Below are positions 29,398 through 38,175 of a stretch of DNA of 42,295 nt, in pieces. The translations under genes and the position numbers were made by a program. Positions within the stretch are counted from its first letter, which is position 1. The number at the start of each line of letters is the position of its first letter. This DNA is from a virus: the IMG/VR virus record IMGVR_UViG_3300047284_000300, positions 1 to 42,295 of that record, one strand, 5' to 3'. The notes below the pieces were generated by a model. That model saw only the letters and a list, made by a program, of their open reading frames with translations, had not been told where the DNA came from and did not search any database.

Positions 29398-29774
29398 TTT
29401 GGCAATTTAATTTTTGATTTGTGTAATGTAACATATTTTTGCACTGTGGCAATGGAAATTTTTAATTTACTTCTTATTTGTCTATAAGACATACCACTCT
29501 CCCACAATTTTATTATTTCATTAATTTTTTCTTGGGAATGAGGTGGTCTGCCACCAAATCTGTTAGGTTTATTTGATTTTAATTGACCAGCTTTAACTAA
29601 TTCAATAAATTTTAAATTTCTGTGTCTTTGTATATTATGAATCCAATCATGATGAGTGCAACATAATGTTATTATATTTTCCTCACAATCTTGTCCCCCC
29701 AAAGAAAGAGGGACTACATGATGATGATTTAAGTCGTCATCAACTCCACATATAACACAAAAATTTAACCTCAT
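29394..29774 (-). CDS. HNH endonuclease fused to a helix-turn-helix (126 aa)
   Basis: Residues 1-55 are an HNH domain: CVICG (6-10), the triple HHH of NHHHVVPLSLGGQDCEENI (near 17-20), and CCTHHDWIH (38-46). Residues about 75-120 form a resolvase-type helix-turn-helix (INEIIKLWESGMSYRQIRSK, LKISIATVQKYVTL) that would select the target. This joined design is typical of mobile phage endonucleases. ATGA overlaps fix it exactly between gp44 and the Sm-like gene, so the insertion keeps translational coupling. Confidence 0.88.
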   Translation of the reverse strand: MRLNFCVICGVDDDLNHHHVVPLSLGGQDCEENIITLCCTHHDWIHNIQRHRNLKFIELVKAGQLKSNKPNRFGGRPPHSQEKINEIIKLWESGMSYRQIRSKLKISIATVQKYVTLHKSKIKLPK

Positions 29775-30718
29775 TTGAATTTACAATCACACATCAGTTC
29801 AGTAAAGCAAGCCAAAGTGTTAATCTCTTGATCAGCAACAAAAGCAGCTTGGTATTGGTATTTAGCAAAAATCAATACAGCTTGTGGTATTGAGTGAGGC
29901 TCTAATGATTCGTACATTGTGTTGTAAATTTTACGAATGATTGCATTCACATCATTATCTAAATTTTCAACAACCCATTTACGAACATTACCAAAATTTT
30001 TATCCTTCAAAGATTTGACAAGATCTTTGAGATTTATATCTGATACTGATGCAAGGACACCAGTATCAATAACTCCTCCAGAAGAATATCTCTGAAGTTC
30101 ATTCAAAACCCGACGCCAATCAGGAAAAAATTTATTAATTACTTCTGCAACAACTTTTTCATCATACTCAACGCTTTCTTCCTCAAGAATAGCCCTGATA
30201 CGCTGGAAAAATTCTCCTGCGACCTTTGGCTTGTCCTTTCCTGTAATATTGAAGTCGAATACTGCACATCTACTTTGTAGGGGCTCGATGATCTTATTCC
30301 TGTAATTGCAGGTAAAGATGAATCGGCAGTTGCTATGAAACGTCTCAATATTAGCCCGTAGAAGGAGTTGAACGTCGTTGGTTGTATTATCTGCTTCGTC
30401 AATGATGATGACTTTTGGTTTACCATTTCCTTGAAGTGATAAGGTCGAAGCAAAGTTCTTTGCCTGGTTCCGTACCGTGTCCAAAAATCGTCCTTCATCA
30501 GATCCGTTGATGACATAAAAATCTACTCCCAATTCTTTACATAATGCTTTTGCAATTGTGGTTTTTCCAATTCCTGGGGGACCACACAAAAGTAGATTTG
30601 GAATTTCTCCATTATCTACAAAATTTTGAAAAGTTTGCTTTACACTTTTTGGAAGAATACAGTCACTCACTTTCTGTGGTCTGTACTTCTCCACCCACAA
30701 AAAATCATTACCAATCAT
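29771..30718 (-). CDS. 44: Clamp-loader large subunit, AAA+ ATPase (T4 gp44-like)
   Basis: A 315-aa protein with the clamp-loader signature WVEKYRPQKVSDCILP, Walker A GPPGIGKTT near 46-54, Walker B VIIIDEADN near 103-111, sensor 1 in FIFTCNYRNKII, and the arginine-finger SRC. Four copies with one gp62 open and load the gp45 clamp. Length agrees with T4 gp44 (319 aa). It follows gp45 by 4 nt. Two HNH genes follow it before gp62. Confidence 0.97.
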   Translation of the reverse strand: MIGNDFLWVEKYRPQKVSDCILPKSVKQTFQNFVDNGEIPNLLLCGPPGIGKTTIAKALCKELGVDFYVINGSDEGRFLDTVRNQAKNFASTLSLQGNGKPKVIIIDEADNTTNDVQLLLRANIETFHSNCRFIFTCNYRNKIIEPLQSRCAVFDFNITGKDKPKVAGEFFQRIRAILEEESVEYDEKVVAEVINKFFPDWRRVLNELQRYSSGGVIDTGVLASVSDINLKDLVKSLKDKNFGNVRKWVVENLDNDVNAIIRKIYNTMYESLEPHSIPQAVLIFAKYQYQAAFVADQEINTLACFTELMCDCKFK

Positions 30719-30722
30719 TCAA

Positions 30723-31391
30723 TCAACCTCCAAAAGTTGAATCTGGTTCAAGTGCAATCCAATAGGTCAGATTATATTTAGAACTTGTAAACTTAGAAAT
30801 ATTTGTAGAAGATACAAGTACTTTATATACGTCTGGAATGATTTTAATATTCTCAATTTTAAAATTAAAAGTAAACTCTTTATCAGTCTCTCCAACTTTG
30901 GCAGAAAAATTATTTGACGTGTCATTGTCCTTATTTCGGACAACTAAATTAATTTCTCCATCATTTCCGATCAATGATAGATCGCTGAGCTGATATACAC
31001 TAGATGCCTTAAGAAGAGATGAAAGAACTTCTTCACTCAATTCAAACTCAACAAGTTCTCCTCCCATCACGATGTCTTTATCTGGAGCAACCGTAATCAG
31101 GCTAGGATCTGAGAAAAAATACTTTACTTTAGAACGACCACTTTTGATGGTGACATAACTGGTATTATCAAAAACAAATTCTGGATCTTTGAACAGAGTC
31201 AGACCACCAAGAAATTCATTCAGATCATAGAGTGCAAAATCCTGTTCAAATTCTTCAGAGCAAATATATTCCGCAAGAATATTTTTAACTGGAGAAATGG
31301 TACGAATTTTAGTTCCTGCTTTTACCACAATTGATGAATTGATAGCAGAAAAGTTTTTGAGAACATTGAGAGTTTCGGTTGAAATTTTCAT
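30723..31391 (-). CDS. 45: Sliding clamp (T4 gp45-like)
   Basis: From ATG 31391 the protein has 222 aa (T4: 228): MKISTETLNVLKNFSAINSS, the two-domain PCNA-like pattern with DLNEFLGGLTLF near 72-84, and a C-terminal half ending TYWIALEPDSTFGG. A GTG two codons upstream is in frame but less likely. gp45 is both the polymerase clamp and the co-activator that connects gp33/gp55-bearing RNA polymerase to replication, so it links DNA synthesis with late transcription. Confidence 0.95.
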   Translation of the reverse strand: MKISTETLNVLKNFSAINSSIVVKAGTKIRTISPVKNILAEYICSEEFEQDFALYDLNEFLGGLTLFKDPEFVFDNTSYVTIKSGRSKVKYFFSDPSLITVAPDKDIVMGGELVEFELSEEVLSSLLKASSVYQLSDLSLIGNDGEINLVVRNKDNDTSNNFSAKVGETDKEFTFNFKIENIKIIPDVYKVLVSSTNISKFTSSKYNLTYWIALEPDSTFGG

Positions 31392-31393
31392 AA

Positions 31394-31702
31394 TCACTTA
31401 AATTCTTGAAGACCGTTTTGTGTGCGAGAATAATGCTTATCAAAATGAAGCAGGAGCATGGCATAATGAATTACTTTGAGAAGGTCTCGCTTGTTAAGTC
31501 CATCCTTATCACCATATCGGCTGCCATACTTAAGGATATTTGCTTGACAAAAAGGAGCAGCAAGACCTTTAGCTGCCATCAAATCAATAGTCTGAATGTC
31601 ATCATATCCTTGTTCGTCACCACAGTAATGACCATGATAAGTGCTGACTACATACTCTTCAATGTCTTTGAGGATCTTTTCCTCGTTGTACTTCCATTGC
31701 AT
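31394..31702 (-). CDS. DUF3310-like protein (102 aa)
   Basis: The ATG at 31702 (MQWKYNEEKILKDIEEYVVS) is chosen because a promoter with its -10 at 31745-31750 lies within the longer open frame. The product has STYHGHYCG, DLMAAKGLAAPFCQANILKY and the helix KDGLNKRDLLKVIHYAMLLL, the pattern of DUF3310 proteins (HY...Q.ID.....L.F..GN.LKY..R...K....DL.KA..Y), which are common in phages and once labelled nucleotide kinases without proof. It is the first gene of the clamp operon. Confidence 0.72.
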   Translation of the reverse strand: MQWKYNEEKILKDIEEYVVSTYHGHYCGDEQGYDDIQTIDLMAAKGLAAPFCQANILKYGSRYGDKDGLNKRDLLKVIHYAMLLLHFDKHYSRTQNGLQEFK

Positions 31703-31744
31703 AATTAAATCTCCAAATAAAAAATGGGGAGAGAAACTCCCCTT

Positions 31745-31773
31745 AGTATACCGCAATCAGGCGGCGGTGTCAA
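31745..31773 (-). promoter_or_regulatory. Sigma70 promoter for the clamp operon
   Basis: Minus strand TTGACA (31768-31773), 17 nt, TATACT (31745-31750). The -35 lies in the last codons of the cobS-like gene. The unit downstream is DUF3310-like, gp45, gp44, HNH, Sm-like, HNH, gp62, regA. Confidence 0.85.
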
Positions 31774-32869
31774 GTACCTCTTCGGTAGTTTCTGGGGTAG
31801 CTTCTTCAGTAGTGTCCAGATCAGAAGCATCAATGTTCTTGTAGAGATCTAGGAAAGAACTCTTGGTGTCATCATCAAAGCGATTGATACACACATTGAT
31901 TGCTTTCTTGCGATTCTTAAAGATAGCAAATGACTGAATGATATGAACAAGACGACGAGTAGTAATGATCTCATCTACACCACCATCATAGAAAGTCTTA
32001 CGAATGGTGTCTGCCCAAACAATTAGCTTGTCTACAAACTCCTCGTCAACAACTTCAAAAGAATTCATAAGGTTCATGAGAATCTTTTTCTCAGTCGCCA
32101 TTGAAGGATAAGGCTGCTCAAAGGTGATTGGGAAACGCTCAAGGAAAGCCTCGTTCATCACATTGGTGCCGATGAAACGACCATCATCAGAACCCTTACC
32201 TTTAGTGTTTGCAGTAGCAATCACATTGAACCCAGCAGAAGGAGTTACATACTGATTGATCTTCTTGAGGAAAACACCCTTGCCTTCCAGAACAGACTGT
32301 AGACACATAATCTTGTTGCTGGCAAGGTCGATCTCATCGAGAAGAAGCACAGCACCACGCTTGAGAGCGTTCACAACAGGACCGTCATGCCATACAGTCT
32401 CCCCATCAACAAGACGGAAACCACCCAGTAGATCGTCCTCATCGGTCTCAATTGTGATGTTGACACGAATCAGTTCACGCTTCAGTTGAGCACATGCTTG
32501 CTCTACACTGACAGTCTTACCATTACCAGAGAGACCAGTGATAAAGACAGGATAGAACATGCCAGACTTCACGATTCGCTTTACATCAGTAAAGTTGCCA
32601 AACGAGACATAGTTCTTATCCTTCTGAGGAATAAAGCTAACTACTGGAGTTGCAGGGGTGGCAGACATAGAATTAAAAGTTTTTTCAAGTTGTTCAGTTA
32701 CAGTCAAATTCCAAACTCCACGACTAGTTTTGTTAGGTTCAAGTGTTTTACAAATGGATGCGAGAGAAGTATTTGAACTTGCGGCGTATTCAATAAGTTG
32801 CTGGCGTGTGACAGTTTCACCATAAAGAGCAGACAGATTCTGGACAAGCTGATCAATCATTTGAGTCAT
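31757..32869 (-). CDS. cobS: CobS-like MoxR-type AAA+ ATPase
   Basis: A 370-aa protein: an N-terminal helical domain (1-95) and an AAA+ core with Walker A TGLSGNGKTVSVEQ near 113-122, the CobS/MoxR segment LLGGFRLVDGETVWHDGPVV, Walker B AVLLLDEIDLAS near 172-180, and sensor 1 VIATANTKGKG. In B12 synthesis CobS works with CobT to insert cobalt; in cyanophages the real client is uncertain. The next gene downstream codes for a CobT-like VWA protein, so the pair is kept. It has its own promoter at 32899-32927. Confidence 0.92.
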   Translation of the reverse strand: MTQMIDQLVQNLSALYGETVTRQQLIEYAASSNTSLASICKTLEPNKTSRGVWNLTVTEQLEKTFNSMSATPATPVVSFIPQKDKNYVSFGNFTDVKRIVKSGMFYPVFITGLSGNGKTVSVEQACAQLKRELIRVNITIETDEDDLLGGFRLVDGETVWHDGPVVNALKRGAVLLLDEIDLASNKIMCLQSVLEGKGVFLKKINQYVTPSAGFNVIATANTKGKGSDDGRFIGTNVMNEAFLERFPITFEQPYPSMATEKKILMNLMNSFEVVDEEFVDKLIVWADTIRKTFYDGGVDEIITTRRLVHIIQSFAIFKNRKKAINVCINRFDDDTKSSFLDLYKNIDASDLDTTEEATPETTEEVLDTAA

Positions 32870-32898
32870 AATGAAGTTACCTCGTTTGGTATGAAAGT

Positions 32899-32927
32899 AG
32901 TATAGGACAGAAGGGGTGGGGTGTCAA
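32899..32927 (-). promoter_or_regulatory. Sigma70 promoter of the cobS-like gene
   Basis: Minus strand TTGACA (32922-32927), 17 nt, TATACT (32899-32904), starting right at the stop codon of the CobT-like gene. Confidence 0.85.
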
Positions 32928-35077
32928 GCGATTTGCTCGATGAATTTCGATAAGATGATCTTATTGAAAGCTTTCTTTTTCATTTGAGTCTTGAATGTTA
33001 CTAGTGGACTCGATGAGCTAGCTGGTGAGATATCAGTAGGAGTACTATTTCCAATCTCAATAAAATACAATTCATTATATCCTAGAGAGGTTGCAGTAAA
33101 TGATCTTGTGTTTCCCCATTCTGCAGATACAGCACTCCAAGAAGAAAATTCATCTTTTAGATAACGAGCAACAAAAGACTTGGCACCATAGAAATCAATA
33201 AGCCTAAAGCCTACAGCATTAGATCCAGTGACTTGTCGATAATAATCTACAAATGCACCAGTAATTCCCATACTACCATTCTTACTAATATTCATCATAG
33301 TAATTTTGTTCTTTTTGTCCTGAAGACACAGGACATCATTAGCTTGAAGCCAACCAGCATGAACAATATTTCTTTGTCCAGAATATGGTGAGCGATTATA
33401 AGATACTGAGTTTGATTCGCCATCAGTCAAAAAGACTGTGTTCACTTTATCTACTTTGTAGGTTTTTTTAAACTTATCAAATACATCAATAGCAGCAAAA
33501 ATACATTCATTCAAAGGAGTACTTCCTAGATCATAATGAGTATATCCATAAGTTAGATATGATTGATGATCTAAAGCATGTGCAAGTTTCCAAATATTTT
33601 TCATTTGTTTTTCCAGTTGAGCAGTATTCATTTTACTGCTCAAGAAATTTACCAATAGGAAATCTTCACCAATATGAATCTGAGAATCTCCAAGTTTAAT
33701 CTTTTTACTACGAGACATTTGAGCATAATTTTTTGCTACATTTCTGTCATTGAAGGAATATACCTCAAAAGGAACTTGAACTTTCTTGCAAAATTGAATT
33801 AGGTTGAACAGTTGCTTGATAGTGCCTACTAGATTCCCTTGCATGGAACCAGACCAATCAAGATACATGATCAGACCATGAGACTTACCTTTAGGAACAA
33901 CAGTTACTTTCTTGAAGATGTCATCATTCCACTTGTAGGAATACATTTTATTGGTATCAAGAACACCAGTCCCAGCAGTAGCAGACCGATTATATTCGGT
34001 TGCTCGCTTTTTCATTTCAAATTCTTTAATTAGATATGATACTGACTTCTTACATTCATCCTTATAATTTTTGTAATCATTCTCTGCTTTATTAAACATA
34101 TTCTGGTAATAAGTTTTATTCCTATGGCCAGAAGTACCCGCATCGTTGATGACTTCTTTGAAAATATTAGGAAGATCATTTGCACAGTCTTTCCAAGGAA
34201 TGATATGACTATCAATATTCATAGTCGGAGGAGTCAGGTAGATATAATTACTACCTGTCATACTAGCAAGTTGTTGTTGATTCTTAGACCATGCATTATC
34301 AGTATCCGAAGTGAAGTCAGCTTCCTTTCCAGAGTTGTTAGAAGATGAAGAAGTAGCTTCTTTGGGAGTATCTTCTTTTTTATCAGAATCTGATTGAGTA
34401 GAATTCTGATTTTGACTATCACTCACATTGCTATCGGGAGTTTGATTTTTTTGAGAATCAGTTTCTTCCAGTTCTCCATCAGCAACATCTCCATTTGATG
34501 GATCAATCTGAATTTCAAGTTCTATTTCACGTTCAGTGTGCTCAACAAGTTCTTTGACAATGTTTACTACATCATCAAAAGTTTCTGCATTCGCAACTTT
34601 AGTAATAATTACTTTTTCTTCTGGAGTAAAGTTAATAAAAACTCCTCCGTTAACATTGCCCAATTTAAAATAAAGATTAATTTTATCAATAAACTTAAGT
34701 TCATTGATATCAATAGAATCAATCTCAAAGAAATCTTTGTCATGTAGCTCGGAATATCCACGATAGAATGCACGAGCAAGACCAGGATACTTTCGCTTCA
34801 TCAGCTTTTCAATACGAGCATCCTCGATCACATTCAGATACCCCTGGGGAAGGTTCAGATCACTTCCATACAAATCTGGAGTATAGATGGCATGACCAAC
34901 TTCATGACCTACAAGAAGATCATATACATCATTAGAAGTTCCCTCCCAAATAGGCAAAGTTAGCACTCGATTGTGCGTATCAAAACTTGCAGTGGAAACA
35001 GAACGATGCTCAACAGTAAGGTTTTCGGTTGCCAAAAGTTTCGCAAGAATGCTTTTGGACTGTTGGATGTCGGACAT
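32924..35077 (-). CDS. CobT-like protein: HExxH peptidase-like domain plus VWA domain
   Basis: Start ATG 35077 (GAGG upstream, 17 nt after the likely transcription start) gives 717 aa. Near 57-63 the sequence GHEVGHAIYTP is an HExxH zinc site, with a possible third ligand in NVIEDARIEKL. Residues about 190-270 are an acidic, Ser/Asp/Gln-rich linker. Near 405 the MIDAS start DWSGSM opens a VWA domain that runs to about 600. This is the layout of CobT-type partners of MoxR ATPases. It is followed by the cobS-like gene, each with its own promoter. Whether the zinc site cuts peptides is not known. Confidence 0.85.
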   Translation of the reverse strand: MSDIQQSKSILAKLLATENLTVEHRSVSTASFDTHNRVLTLPIWEGTSNDVYDLLVGHEVGHAIYTPDLYGSDLNLPQGYLNVIEDARIEKLMKRKYPGLARAFYRGYSELHDKDFFEIDSIDINELKFIDKINLYFKLGNVNGGVFINFTPEEKVIITKVANAETFDDVVNIVKELVEHTEREIELEIQIDPSNGDVADGELEETDSQKNQTPDSNVSDSQNQNSTQSDSDKKEDTPKEATSSSSNNSGKEADFTSDTDNAWSKNQQQLASMTGSNYIYLTPPTMNIDSHIIPWKDCANDLPNIFKEVINDAGTSGHRNKTYYQNMFNKAENDYKNYKDECKKSVSYLIKEFEMKKRATEYNRSATAGTGVLDTNKMYSYKWNDDIFKKVTVVPKGKSHGLIMYLDWSGSMQGNLVGTIKQLFNLIQFCKKVQVPFEVYSFNDRNVAKNYAQMSRSKKIKLGDSQIHIGEDFLLVNFLSSKMNTAQLEKQMKNIWKLAHALDHQSYLTYGYTHYDLGSTPLNECIFAAIDVFDKFKKTYKVDKVNTVFLTDGESNSVSYNRSPYSGQRNIVHAGWLQANDVLCLQDKKNKITMMNISKNGSMGITGAFVDYYRQVTGSNAVGFRLIDFYGAKSFVARYLKDEFSSWSAVSAEWGNTRSFTATSLGYNELYFIEIGNSTPTDISPASSSSPLVTFKTQMKKKAFNKIILSKFIEQIA

Positions 35078-35100
35078 AGGTGCCTCAATTCGTTGCACTT

Positions 35101-35129
35101 ATAGTAACAGGTCCACCCCACCATGTCAA
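35101..35129 (-). promoter_or_regulatory. Sigma70 promoter of the CobT-like gene
   Basis: Minus strand TTGACA (35124-35129), 17 nt, TACTAT (35101-35106), in the gap after gp46. Confidence 0.83.
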
Positions 35130-35151
35130 TGGGATGGACCATAAGCATTCC

Positions 35152-36864
35152 TTATATCTCTTTTACTTTGCTGAAGTTCTTGACCTTTTCAAATTGTAAA
35201 ACTTTTTCAAACTTATCATGTAATAGATCTCCTTTATGAGAAATTACAAATACATTTGTGTCACTATCTATTCCACGAATAATTCTAAGAAAATCTTCTG
35301 TTCCAGAAATATCAAGAGAAGAATCAAATACTTCATCTAATATCAATAGATTTGTATTTGTAGAATTCTTAAGTTTAGCAACTGCTCTCCAAGTAAACAT
35401 CAATGCCAAATCAATTCGCATTTTTTCACCTTCAGAGAAAGATGTGTAACTAAATTCATCTCTAAATCTGGATTTGATAGTTTCTTCAAAATTCTCATCG
35501 AGATTAAAGTTTACATAGAAGTCCATCATTTGAAGATACTTATTAATCAGCTGATTCATTACTGGTAGATATTTTTTAATGATCTTAGATTTGATTCCAG
35601 TATCTTTAAGCAAACTAGAAATAATTTCAAAATAAATTTTATTTGATTTCATCTTATCTACTTGTTTTTGAAGACCAAGACCTTCAGAAGCTAGTGCAGT
35701 AAGTTTTTGTTTTTCAGTTGCGATATCTTTATCTGATTCAGAAATTTTTTCAATTTCTTCTTGAAGTGCATCAATGAATTTTGTAAGTCCTTTACATTTA
35801 TAGTTTTGAGATGCCATTTGAACAGTTAGATCATTAACTTCAGACAAAATTTTCTGCGACTTATCAATAATTTCTTGAGACTCTTGAATTTTAACTTCAA
35901 CTTCTTGAATTGAAGTTTCAAGTTTTTCTATTTCAGAATTACATTTTGAAATGTGCTTACTCTTAACTTTATCAGTTAGATCTTGATTGCAAGTTGGACA
36001 AATATCATTTTGATCGTAAAATTGTATATTAGATTTATAATCAGATAGTTTAGTAAAAAATTTAGTTCTATATTTTTCTAATTCTTTTATGTTAATCTTT
36101 GGAAGACTTGCAAGCTCTTGATTTTTAGCTTGAAGATCATCACAAATTTTATCATAAGTTTCATTGCACTCTTTTATTTGTTTCTCGTAATCTTCTATTT
36201 GAATTTTTTTATCATCAATATTTTTTTGAGATTGATTTTTAATATAGTCAATATGATCTTTTTGCATTTTGACTTTTTCTTTTAGAAATTCAATTTCATT
36301 CTCATAAGACTTAATGTTATCATTATTGGTTTTAACTCTGTCTTTAAGAATCACATTCATTGTTGAGAAGATACGAATGTCCAAAAGATCCTCAATAATT
36401 TCTCTGCGGTGTGCTGCAGGAAGTTGCATGAAAGGAACAAAAGTACTGGAACCTAAAATTACAATTTGAGTAAATGATTTGTAATTTAATTTTAGAATAT
36501 TCTGTTCCAAATATTTTTGTTGATCTGACGCTGCAGCAGTTTGATCTAATAGCTGACCATCAATCCAAATCTCAAAAATATTTGGTTTCAGTCCACGAAT
36601 AATTTTGTACTCTTTTGATCCTATACTGAACTCTAGGTCTACTTTACAGTCTTTCTCATTTATAGAGTTAATTAACTGGTTTTTATTGACCTTACGAAAG
36701 GACTTGTTAAAGAGGGCAAATACAATAGCCTCAATGATAGTACTTTTACCTGCTCCATTAGAGCCCACTATCAAAGTAGTATTTGCATCATTTAGATTGA
36801 TTGTTGTTGGGGTATTGCCTACTGCAAGAAAGTTTGAATACGTTATAGACTTAAATAAAATCAT
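35152..36864 (-). CDS. 46: Recombination nuclease subunit, Rad50/SbcC-like (T4 gp46)
   Basis: A 570-aa SMC-like ATPase: Walker A VGSNGAGKSTIIEAI near 33-45, long coiled coil (about 175-410) with the zinc hook CPTC near 285, the ABC signature FSEGEKMRIDLALM near 475, and Walker B NLLILDEVFDSSLD near 510. With gp47 it processes double-strand ends for recombination-dependent replication. The size matches T4 gp46 (560 aa). The start overlaps the DUF3110-like gene by 14 nt. Confidence 0.96.
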   Translation of the reverse strand: MILFKSITYSNFLAVGNTPTTINLNDANTTLIVGSNGAGKSTIIEAIVFALFNKSFRKVNKNQLINSINEKDCKVDLEFSIGSKEYKIIRGLKPNIFEIWIDGQLLDQTAAASDQQKYLEQNILKLNYKSFTQIVILGSSTFVPFMQLPAAHRREIIEDLLDIRIFSTMNVILKDRVKTNNDNIKSYENEIEFLKEKVKMQKDHIDYIKNQSQKNIDDKKIQIEDYEKQIKECNETYDKICDDLQAKNQELASLPKINIKELEKYRTKFFTKLSDYKSNIQFYDQNDICPTCNQDLTDKVKSKHISKCNSEIEKLETSIQEVEVKIQESQEIIDKSQKILSEVNDLTVQMASQNYKCKGLTKFIDALQEEIEKISESDKDIATEKQKLTALASEGLGLQKQVDKMKSNKIYFEIISSLLKDTGIKSKIIKKYLPVMNQLINKYLQMMDFYVNFNLDENFEETIKSRFRDEFSYTSFSEGEKMRIDLALMFTWRAVAKLKNSTNTNLLILDEVFDSSLDISGTEDFLRIIRGIDSDTNVFVISHKGDLLHDKFEKVLQFEKVKNFSKVKEI

Positions 36865-37126
36865 GAGAAATAGTATCAGGAGGAATTACAAAATCATCTG
36901 GGGTTATTATGCAGTAATTATATCCAAAATTTTTACATGCTGCAACAGCATCTTCTTCTTCAATTTCAATCAACTGCATTTCTGGAAACCCATCTGCCTC
37001 TAGAAGACCAATATAGCGCAAAGCGTCATCCTCGTCAACAAACATCTGAAGAACTTTAGATCCATCAGATGTTGTTACCGCATAGGCACCTTCTTCTTTT
37101 TTGTCTTTTAGAGTTAATATGAACAT
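36851..37126 (-). CDS. DUF3110-like protein (91 aa)
   Basis: The sequence MFILTLKDKKEEGAYAVTTS, then VLQMFVDEDDALRYIGLLEA and MQLIEIEEEDAVAACKNFGY, follows the pattern of DUF3110, a small ferredoxin-like-size domain known mainly in cyanobacteria and plastids (MFVL... V.MFE.EDDA.RFA.LLE...FP.P.VE.I...E...FC...GY...). Its function is not known. It lies between gp47 and gp46, touching both, so it is co-translated with the nuclease. Transfer from a cyanobacterial host is the simplest origin. Confidence 0.75.
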   Translation of the reverse strand: MFILTLKDKKEEGAYAVTTSDGSKVLQMFVDEDDALRYIGLLEADGFPEMQLIEIEEEDAVAACKNFGYNYCIITPDDFVIPPDTISHDFI

Positions 37127-38175
37127 TACTGAAATTCAGAAGCTTCGATGTAAATTGATTTTATAATAGATTTTAAATTAGATTTATCGTAAGTATCTTT
37201 CATATCTTCTATATATCTTTGTAAAGTGGTCAATGTATCTTCGTGTTCTATAGTTTCGGTATCCCCATCTTCAGATATTAATTCAGTATTTTCCACAATT
37301 TTTAAATCATGAATTCCTATATTGTAGAATTTTTCTATGACTTTATCAAACATATAAAGATCTGTTTTATTTTCTACAATAACTTTTAGATAAGTATCTT
37401 TATACTGACTAAAATCACTAATCGTATAATTATTTTTTACATCATCGTAATAAAATTTTCTAAACATTTTAAACGGATTGCGAATGAATTTGAGTTTTCT
37501 CGCATCCAAATCATATAGATGAAATCCTCTTTCTTCATTGTAATCACTCCAAGTCATTTCATAAGGATTGCCAAGATAGTAAATATTATCATTTCTAGAC
37601 TTATGATGAAAATGTCCAGAAAATACTCTTTTAAATTTTGAAAATATATCTCGCTCAAGTCCACCTTCAAACGTATGTCCTGGGTGAGCTTCAAATCCAT
37701 TGATTTCCAAATGACCCATTAAAACTTCAGATTTTGTACTCTGAAGATGAGCCATTACTTTTGCTTGATTCTCAGAATTGATCCAGGGAACCATAGTAAT
37801 GGTATTGCCAAGAACATCTATATCACAAATTTCATCATAAATTGTAATATTGTTATAAGAATCTAAAAGTAAAGATGGAGTATTAACTCTATTAGTATTC
37901 TTATAATATGCAGTGTGATTTCCAACAATCATATGAATTTGGATACCCATATCTGCTAGTCTATCATAATAATGTCTTTTGATTCTGTCCCAAGCTACAA
38001 AATCTATAGACTTACGATTATCAAAAGTATCTCCAAGATCAAACAAAATTGTTATATTATTTTGCTCTAAGGTTGGAAAAAATACTTCATCATAGAACTT
38101 CAGAAAAAATTCCCAAAAAGCTTGAGATCCTTTTCTTCCGTCAAGATGTTGATCAGTAATAATAGCAGAATTCAT
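37126..38175 (-). CDS. 47: Recombination nuclease subunit, Mre11/SbcD-like (T4 gp47)
   Basis: A 349-aa metallophosphoesterase with all nuclease motifs: I DQHLD (8-12), II DLGDTFDNRK (near 46), III VGNHTAYY (near 89), IV GHLEI, and V SGHFHHK near 187. The C-terminal third (KYIVENKTD..., ending KSIYIEASEFQ) is the capping region that meets gp46. Length fits T4 gp47 (339 aa). It overlaps the gp55 stop by 4 nt, placing both in one unit from the divergent promoter. Confidence 0.96.
   Translation of the reverse strand: MNSAIITDQHLDGRKGSQAFWEFFLKFYDEVFFPTLEQNNITILFDLGDTFDNRKSIDFVAWDRIKRHYYDRLADMGIQIHMIVGNHTAYYKNTNRVNTPSLLLDSYNNITIYDEICDIDVLGNTITMVPWINSENQAKVMAHLQSTKSEVLMGHLEINGFEAHPGHTFEGGLERDIFSKFKRVFSGHFHHKSRNDNIYYLGNPYEMTWSDYNEERGFHLYDLDARKLKFIRNPFKMFRKFYYDDVKNNYTISDFSQYKDTYLKVIVENKTDLYMFDKVIEKFYNIGIHDLKIVENTELISEDGDTETIEHEDTLTTLQRYIEDMKDTYDKSNLKSIIKSIYIEASEFQ

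Noticed and set aside
28492-29774. Self-splicing intron around the HNH genes
   Set aside because: gp44, the Sm-like gene and gp62 are each complete, so the endonucleases are freestanding and not within an intron.
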